Origin: Fidelibacterota bacterium
GTDB lineage: Bacteria; Fidelibacterota; UBA8477; JABMPR01
NCBI GenBank assembly: GCA_018650445.1
Contig: JABIFX010000104.1
Span: forward strand, 41,041 to 105,040
Length of the DNA stretch: 64,000 nucleotides
Direction of reading: 5' to 3'
Shown: positions 59,418-64,000 of the stretch, piece by piece
Layout of the letters: the number at the start of each line of letters is the position of its first letter
How positions within the stretch are numbered: position 1 is the first letter of the stretch
The notes under the pieces: generated by a model
Seen by the model: the letters and a program-made list of their open reading frames with translations, nothing else
What the model was told of the DNA's origin: nothing
Databases searched by the model: none
Program-made: the position numbers and the translations under genes

Positions 59418-62400
59418 ATGCAGCCCTTATTCAGACCACCCACTTTCCGCATCACCCTCCTCTGCATAGTATTCGCCTTGAGTAATTCTCTGGCACTGGC
59501 TGCAAGGGGTGAAAAGCTGGAACTGATTCGGGCGGATGAAATCCAGTCATTTAATCGTGGGGGGATCACCTATCGACGCCTGGTGGGTGATGTGAAAATG
59601 AGACGTGGCGATGCCCTGCTCAACTGTGATGTTGCAGAATTTCAAATGGAGAAGGACGAAGCCCTGTTGAGTGGTCATGTCACTATTACTACTCCAGAGT
59701 CAAAACTCTCAAGCAATACAGCTCGATATGCAGGGAGTGATGAATATGTGGAGCTCCTTGGTGATGCACGTTTTGAGGATGATCCCTTTGTGGTCACCGC
59801 CCAAAAGTTGGGTTATTACATCGATCTCAAAAAGGTTCTGGCAACCGATGAGCCAGCCCTCGTAGATAGCGGTTCCACGCTCATGGCAGATACTATTTAT
59901 TATTATGAAGACAGTCAGCTTGGTGATGCCCGGGGGAGTGCTTCCATGGTGAATACCACGGATAGTCTCAGCGTTTCCGGAAGACATTTACTGTACTATT
60001 CAGGTAAAGATTCTCTGCTCAGCTATGGAGATGCTCAATTTAAGAAGTGGTCAGCTGAAGACACCACCCTACAGATCGACTCAGACAGCCTCAGTCTTGA
60101 AGATGGTTATTTTTTCGCCTGGCAGAATGTGGAGCTGCGCAATGGTGATGCGTTAGGAACCTGTGGACAGGCTGTATACATGCAGGATGATGATGTAGCC
60201 ATCATGCGGAAAAAGCCCGTGCTCCAGGAAGATGATTTTGTATTGAGCGGTGATATTTTCAATCTGCACATGGACAATGGTGATCTCAAATCGGTGTATG
60301 TCCCGGAAAATCCCCACTTTACTCAGAAAAAAGCATCAGACGATACCACCTTTACAGATTGGTTGGATGGAAAGGTGATGGCGGTTGAATTCAACGAGGG
60401 ACAGCCTGAGACAGTGACCTTGATTGAAATGGCAACCTCCTTTTTCAACGTAATTGAAGAAGGAACCTTCAAGGGTTCCAACAAAGTGAGTGGCGACACT
60501 CTGTTTATCCTCCTGTCAGACTCAAGCATCTCAGACATTTCCGTCACGGGTGGGGCAGAGGGTGAATTTACACCCGCCAGGGGTAGCACAGAGATTTCGT
60601 CTCCCATCAAATATTGGGCTCACCATATTGCTTATAGTATGCAGAATGAAACGACCCAGTTGAAATCCAACGCCTCAATTGATTATGGCGATATGAAATT
60701 GAAGGCGGGGCATGTAGGTGTCTATTGGCGTCAAAACCTTCTGCGAGCTCGTAGTCTGGTTGATACTCTTGGCTCCGAAGACTACCCGGTTCTTTCTCAG
60801 AAGGGTCAAGAGGATTTTAATGGCCAGAGCATGGTATATGACCTGAAAACCCGGCGGGGTAAAGTGGCTGCCGGTCGAACCAAGATGGATGATGGCAATT
60901 ACTATGGTGAAGAATTGACCCGTATTAATGAAGACATTTATCTCATGGAAGACGGTTATTACACCACCTGTGATCTTGAGGATCACCCACACTTTTATTT
61001 CTATAGCAGACAGATGAAGTTGTATACTGACAAAATCATCATCGCCAAACCTGTCGTACTTTACATTGCTGATATTCCACTGATTGCCCTGCCTTTTGCG
61101 GTTTTCCCACAGAAAAAAGGACGCAGCTCTGGATTTATCCTGCCTTCTTATGACTATCGGCCTACCAACGGAGGTCGTGCCCTGAAAGGGTTTGGGTATT
61201 ATTGGGCCATCAATGACTACTCCGATTTTAAAATGACCGGAACCTTTTGGGATCAATACGAAGAATTCAATTTGAGAAGTGTCCTCAGGTATAAAAAGCG
61301 TTACAACATCAACGGCTCCATTGACGCTTCAATGGTTTCAGACCGTAATGCCCTGGATGATCCCATGAATTGGAAGTGGCGGCTCAAATTTAATCATTCA
61401 CAGACCATTGATCCGAGTTTCACCATTAGAGCAAATGGAGAGCTCTCAGGTGATGCCAATTTTGATAGAAATTATAGCCATGATCAAGACGAGCGTTTGA
61501 ATACCAGGTTGCATTCCGGTATCTCCATCAACAAAAAATTTGAATCCATTAACAGTACGACATCTCTGAGTGGAACTTATGATGAAAACCTCCAGGTAAC
61601 TCGTCGGGTGGGAGAGGCACCGGAATCTGCCGGGATCAAGCTGACGGGGCCAACACTCGCCTTGCCCTCTTTCCGATTCAGTCGTGCATCGTCTCCGATT
61701 ATCAAGGTAAAAGGGAATCAGGAGCATTGGTATAATAGCTTCCGCTGGAGCTACAATAATGCTTTTAGTAATCGACGTAAGTGGAGCTATCTGTCCTATG
61801 ATAATCCTGATAGCCTGGCAACGGATACCCTCCTCTGGCAGGAAGATATTGTGGATACACGGACCTGGAATCACAACATGAGTCTTTCAGGGAATACTCA
61901 GGTGATGAAGGTGCTGAAACTGGTGGGGTCTGTTTCATATAAAGATGCCTGGGGTTTTAAGTACTACGATCCCATTCTGGATGAAAATGGCATGGCCTTG
62001 GTGGACACGGGCTCGGGTGCTATTGAAACCACAGAAATCGATGGTTTTATCCGTCGCGGAACCTTCAGTACCAGTGCCAGTCTGAATACAAAATTGTATG
62101 GAATCTTTCCAGTTCATATCGGACCGCTTCAGGCTATCAGACACACATTAACCCCCTCAATGTCCCTGAGTTATACACCTAACTTTTCAACAGATTTTTG
62201 GGGATACACAGAATATCTGACGGACACAACTGGTGCAATACAGCGCTTCGACCGCTTTGCAGGAAGTGATCTCGGCGCGACATCAAGCAATGAAGCGCTA
62301 AGAATGAGTTGGAGATTGAGTAATGTTTTTGACTATAAATTGTTTCAAAATGATGTGGAGAGTAAATCCCAGTTTTTCACCTGGAATATGAGCGGATCGT

Positions 62401-63068
62401 ATAATTTCAAAGCTGATTCCCTGAAAGCATCGGATATTTCCAGCAGTATGAAAGTGAATATTGGAAAATCTTTCCGACTCAGCCCCAGCATGACCTATGA
62501 GGTTTATGAACGAGACTCAACAGGTACCCATAAGATTGACAAGTTCCGAGCACCACGAATGACCCGCGCTGGTTTTAGTTTTGGTTTTAAGCTAGAGGGA
62601 GCTGCACCAGGTGGCTTACGCTCAGGTCCCAGGGAGAAAATTTCTCCAGACAGCTTAAGCGCTGACTCTGCACAAGGTTTTGATGAGGATTTTGATTTTA
62701 GTGATATCAACGTTCCAAGGGCTCGTCCTGGTCGCAGCACTGCCGCCTGGACAGCAAATTTTAATTTCAGTTATTCATATAGCCATCAGAATCCACTGGA
62801 CGAAGCCAAACAAACTTTCAACCTGGGCACCAATTTAAAGTTTAATCTCTCTGAAAACTGGGCCGTTAACTATAATCCCCGGTTCAATCTCATAGATAAA
62901 AAACTGGTGAGCGGTTCTGTTGGAGTTACCCGGAAACTGCATTGCTGGAAGATGACCCTGTCCTGGACCCCCATGGGTAGATGGGGAGGTTTAAATCTGA
63001 CAATCCGCCCCAATGCTTCTCAGCTTCAAGACTTGAAAGTGGAACATACATCCCACAGAAAATATTAA
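59418..63068 (+). CDS. lptD: LptD-like outer-membrane assembly protein
   Basis: A 1216-residue protein with a signal peptide (ITLLCIVFALSNSLALA), an N-terminal OstA/LptA-like domain (about residues 30-250, with VGDVKMRRGDALLNCDVAEF and repeated strands) and a long C-terminal barrel starting near VLYIADIPLIALPFAVFPQKKGRSSGFILP, the LptD signature. LptD inserts lipopolysaccharide into the outer leaflet. The protein is longer than the 780-residue E. coli form, as is common in FCB bacteria. It indicates a two-membrane envelope. Confidence 0.9.
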   Translation: MQPLFRPPTFRITLLCIVFALSNSLALAARGEKLELIRADEIQSFNRGGITYRRLVGDVKMRRGDALLNCDVAEFQMEKDEALLSGHVTITTPESKLSSNTARYAGSDEYVELLGDARFEDDPFVVTAQKLGYYIDLKKVLATDEPALVDSGSTLMADTIYYYEDSQLGDARGSASMVNTTDSLSVSGRHLLYYSGKDSLLSYGDAQFKKWSAEDTTLQIDSDSLSLEDGYFFAWQNVELRNGDALGTCGQAVYMQDDDVAIMRKKPVLQEDDFVLSGDIFNLHMDNGDLKSVYVPENPHFTQKKASDDTTFTDWLDGKVMAVEFNEGQPETVTLIEMATSFFNVIEEGTFKGSNKVSGDTLFILLSDSSISDISVTGGAEGEFTPARGSTEISSPIKYWAHHIAYSMQNETTQLKSNASIDYGDMKLKAGHVGVYWRQNLLRARSLVDTLGSEDYPVLSQKGQEDFNGQSMVYDLKTRRGKVAAGRTKMDDGNYYGEELTRINEDIYLMEDGYYTTCDLEDHPHFYFYSRQMKLYTDKIIIAKPVVLYIADIPLIALPFAVFPQKKGRSSGFILPSYDYRPTNGGRALKGFGYYWAINDYSDFKMTGTFWDQYEEFNLRSVLRYKKRYNINGSIDASMVSDRNALDDPMNWKWRLKFNHSQTIDPSFTIRANGELSGDANFDRNYSHDQDERLNTRLHSGISINKKFESINSTTSLSGTYDENLQVTRRVGEAPESAGIKLTGPTLALPSFRFSRASSPIIKVKGNQEHWYNSFRWSYNNAFSNRRKWSYLSYDNPDSLATDTLLWQEDIVDTRTWNHNMSLSGNTQVMKVLKLVGSVSYKDAWGFKYYDPILDENGMALVDTGSGAIETTEIDGFIRRGTFSTSASLNTKLYGIFPVHIGPLQAIRHTLTPSMSLSYTPNFSTDFWGYTEYLTDTTGAIQRFDRFAGSDLGATSSNEALRMSWRLSNVFDYKLFQNDVESKSQFFTWNMSGSYNFKADSLKASDISSSMKVNIGKSFRLSPSMTYEVYERDSTGTHKIDKFRAPRMTRAGFSFGFKLEGAAPGGLRSGPREKISPDSLSADSAQGFDEDFDFSDINVPRARPGRSTAAWTANFNFSYSYSHQNPLDEAKQTFNLGTNLKFNLSENWAVNYNPRFNLIDKKLVSGSVGVTRKLHCWKMTLSWTPMGRWGGLNLTIRPNASQLQDLKVEHTSHRKY

Positions 63069-63222
63069 AAGCTCTATAGTCCATTCTCGATTACTGCTTT
63101 AAACACAAAGACATCAGTACCAAAAATGCGTAAATAGACCTTTGCAGAATAGGCGTAGACTTTTTTTTATCCGGGATTACTTTTAGTACAAGCATTTTAA
63201 AACCATAATTTCGGAGTGTCTG

Positions 63223-63852
63223 TTGTCCCAAGTCATTGAGTTGAAATCTCATCCACTCGTCTCACACAACTTAGCCATCCTGAGAAGTAAAGACACTGAC
63301 AGTCAACGATTTAGAGAATCAGCTCAGCGACTGAGCAGTTTGGTGCTTATGGCTGCAACTGAATCATTAACCACCGTTGAGCAGAGTATTGAAACACCCA
63401 TGCAAAAAACCACAGAAATGGTTTTCGCTAATGACATTTGGTTTATCCCTGTTCTGAGAGCGGGCCTGGCTATGGTAGATGTCGGTCTCAGTCTTTTACC
63501 CGATGCGCATGTTGGTTTTGTAGGTCTCTATAGAGATGAAGAGAGTCTGGAACCCCAATATTATTACAAAAATTTGCCAAATTATTCAACATCCGCCCAT
63601 AGCTGTTTTCTCATGGATCCCATGCTGGCTACGGGGGGAAGTGCATGTGCAGCAATTGATTTGTTGAAATCTCAAGGTGCTACAGATATCAGATTATTGA
63701 CTCTGATCTGCGCTCCAGAAGGCATAAAAGAAGTCTTTACAAAGCATCCTGATGTATCCATTTTTACTGCTTCGATAGATGAACGATTAAATGATGTTGG
63801 GTACATCGTCCCCGGTCTTGGGGATGCAGGTGACCGATATTTTGGGACTTGA
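63223..63852 (+). CDS. upp: Uracil phosphoribosyltransferase
   Basis: A 209-residue enzyme that makes UMP from uracil and PRPP in pyrimidine salvage. It starts at TTG 63223 behind CGGAGTG. Signatures are HPLVSHNLAILRSKDTDSQRFR, IPVLRAGLAMVDVGLSLLPDA, the PRPP loop MDPMLATGGSA and the uracil-binding YIVPGLGDAGDRYFG at the C-terminus. The length is typical. A hairpin follows the stop codon after 29 bases. Confidence 0.96.
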   Translation: MSQVIELKSHPLVSHNLAILRSKDTDSQRFRESAQRLSSLVLMAATESLTTVEQSIETPMQKTTEMVFANDIWFIPVLRAGLAMVDVGLSLLPDAHVGFVGLYRDEESLEPQYYYKNLPNYSTSAHSCFLMDPMLATGGSACAAIDLLKSQGATDIRLLTLICAPEGIKEVFTKHPDVSIFTASIDERLNDVGYIVPGLGDAGDRYFGT

Positions 63853-63881
63853 GCTCTACGTTCAGCCCAAAAACGGCGGAA

Positions 63882-63910
63882 GGGAGGACAGTCCGGGCGG
63901 ACTGCCTCCC
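63882..63910. terminator. Strong hairpin after upp
   Basis: GGGAGG and CAGTCC pair with GGACTG and CCTCCC around a GGGC loop region, with one bulged A, making a 12-bp stem. No T-run follows on the plus strand. It may serve converging transcripts. Confidence 0.5.
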
Positions 63911-63957
63911 CTCCTATCTCGCTAGTGCAGGACAGCGGAGATATCTTCATCAGCTAG

Positions 63958-64000
63958 CTACTCGATAAAGTCGGCCTCGGCGAACTCCTCGATACTGAAA
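63958..64000 (-). CDS. C-terminal end of a minus-strand gene (partial)
   Basis: On the minus strand a frame enters from the right edge and reads FSIEEFAEADFIE before TAG (63958-63960). The acidic end looks protein-like, and the upp hairpin could separate the two converging genes, but 13 codons cannot be identified. Confidence 0.3.
   Translation of the reverse strand, partial: FSIEEFAEADFIE

Noticed and set aside
60675..61256. Minus-strand 193-codon frame inside lptD
   Set aside because: It is a long shadow of the LptD frame; the plus strand has domain motifs and the minus strand has none.
63672..63950. Minus-strand 92-codon frame over the end of upp
   Set aside because: It lies antisense to the clear upp reading frame and has no family resemblance.
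1..64000. CRISPR arrays, tRNA or rRNA genes, prophage or transposase genes
   Set aside because: I saw no regularly spaced direct repeats, cloverleaf-like segments, rRNA blocks or transposase motifs anywhere in the window.

Overview
The window looks like a chromosomal segment of a Gram-negative bacterium of the FCB group. The likeliest placement is Neomarinimicrobiota, Calditrichota or a neighbour. The evidence is secreted proteins ending in the NFPNPFN-type C-terminal sorting domain, a PorV-like outer-membrane protein, TonB-dependent receptors with carboxypeptidase-regulatory N-domains, an LptD-like protein, lipoproteins and an Rnf complex. This placement is inference; no rRNA or other phylogenetic marker is present. 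Most genes have a purine-rich ribosome binding site. I saw no tRNA, rRNA, CRISPR array or intact transposon.

Layout. 0-7 kb: SRPBCC protein, gpmI, and an M16 plus M1-like peptidase pair. 7.2-15.8 kb: a TetR regulator, then a secreted protein, a TonB receptor, a large secreted protein with a CxxCH motif, and a PorV-like protein, the last three with overlapping ends. 15.9-22.8 kb: menaquinone methyltransferase on the minus strand, a CarF/TMEM189-type lipid desaturase, a DUF3859 protein, an FKBP, a DeoC-like protein lacking all three DeoC catalytic residues, a LOG protein, a fucose-isomerase-like protein and a PlsB-like acyltransferase. 22.8-31.1 kb: serine dehydratase, a probable selenoprotein read through an in-frame TGA, a decayed gene, and a series of exported proteins. 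31.2-37.9 kb: a bacterial microcompartment (BMC) operon. 38-44 kb: an RNA uracil methyltransferase, LemA/TPM proteins and a TonB receptor. 44-50.3 kb (minus strand): rnfCDGEAB-rseC-SGNH hydrolase. 50.7-64 kb: a DUF4139 protein, a lactonase-like lipoprotein, an ECF sigma/anti-sigma/lipoprotein operon, an ArsR/DUF302 region, rarA, lptD-like and upp.

The centrepiece is the BMC locus. A SorC-type regulator with two operator-like palindromes in front of it precedes an RpiB-DeoC fusion, a CoA-acylating aldehyde dehydrogenase, one BMC-H, two BMC-T and three BMC-P shell proteins. This matches the sugar-phosphate-utilising (SPU) BMC type. Deoxyribose 5-phosphate would be cleaved to glyceraldehyde 3-phosphate and acetaldehyde inside the shell, and the aldehyde oxidised to acetyl-CoA. 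The RpiB half has Asp where the usual catalytic Cys lies. The fusion linker carries a helix that matches the N-terminal helix of the aldehyde dehydrogenase, so both enzymes may share one targeting signal.

Other points of note are the candidate selenoprotein with a bacterial SECIS-like hairpin, the DeoC pseudoenzyme overlapping a LOG phosphoribohydrolase gene, the CarF-like desaturase, and a duplicated operator linking arsR to a small unknown gene. Several intergenic spaces hold palindromic repeat modules, one set lying inside the BMC operon.
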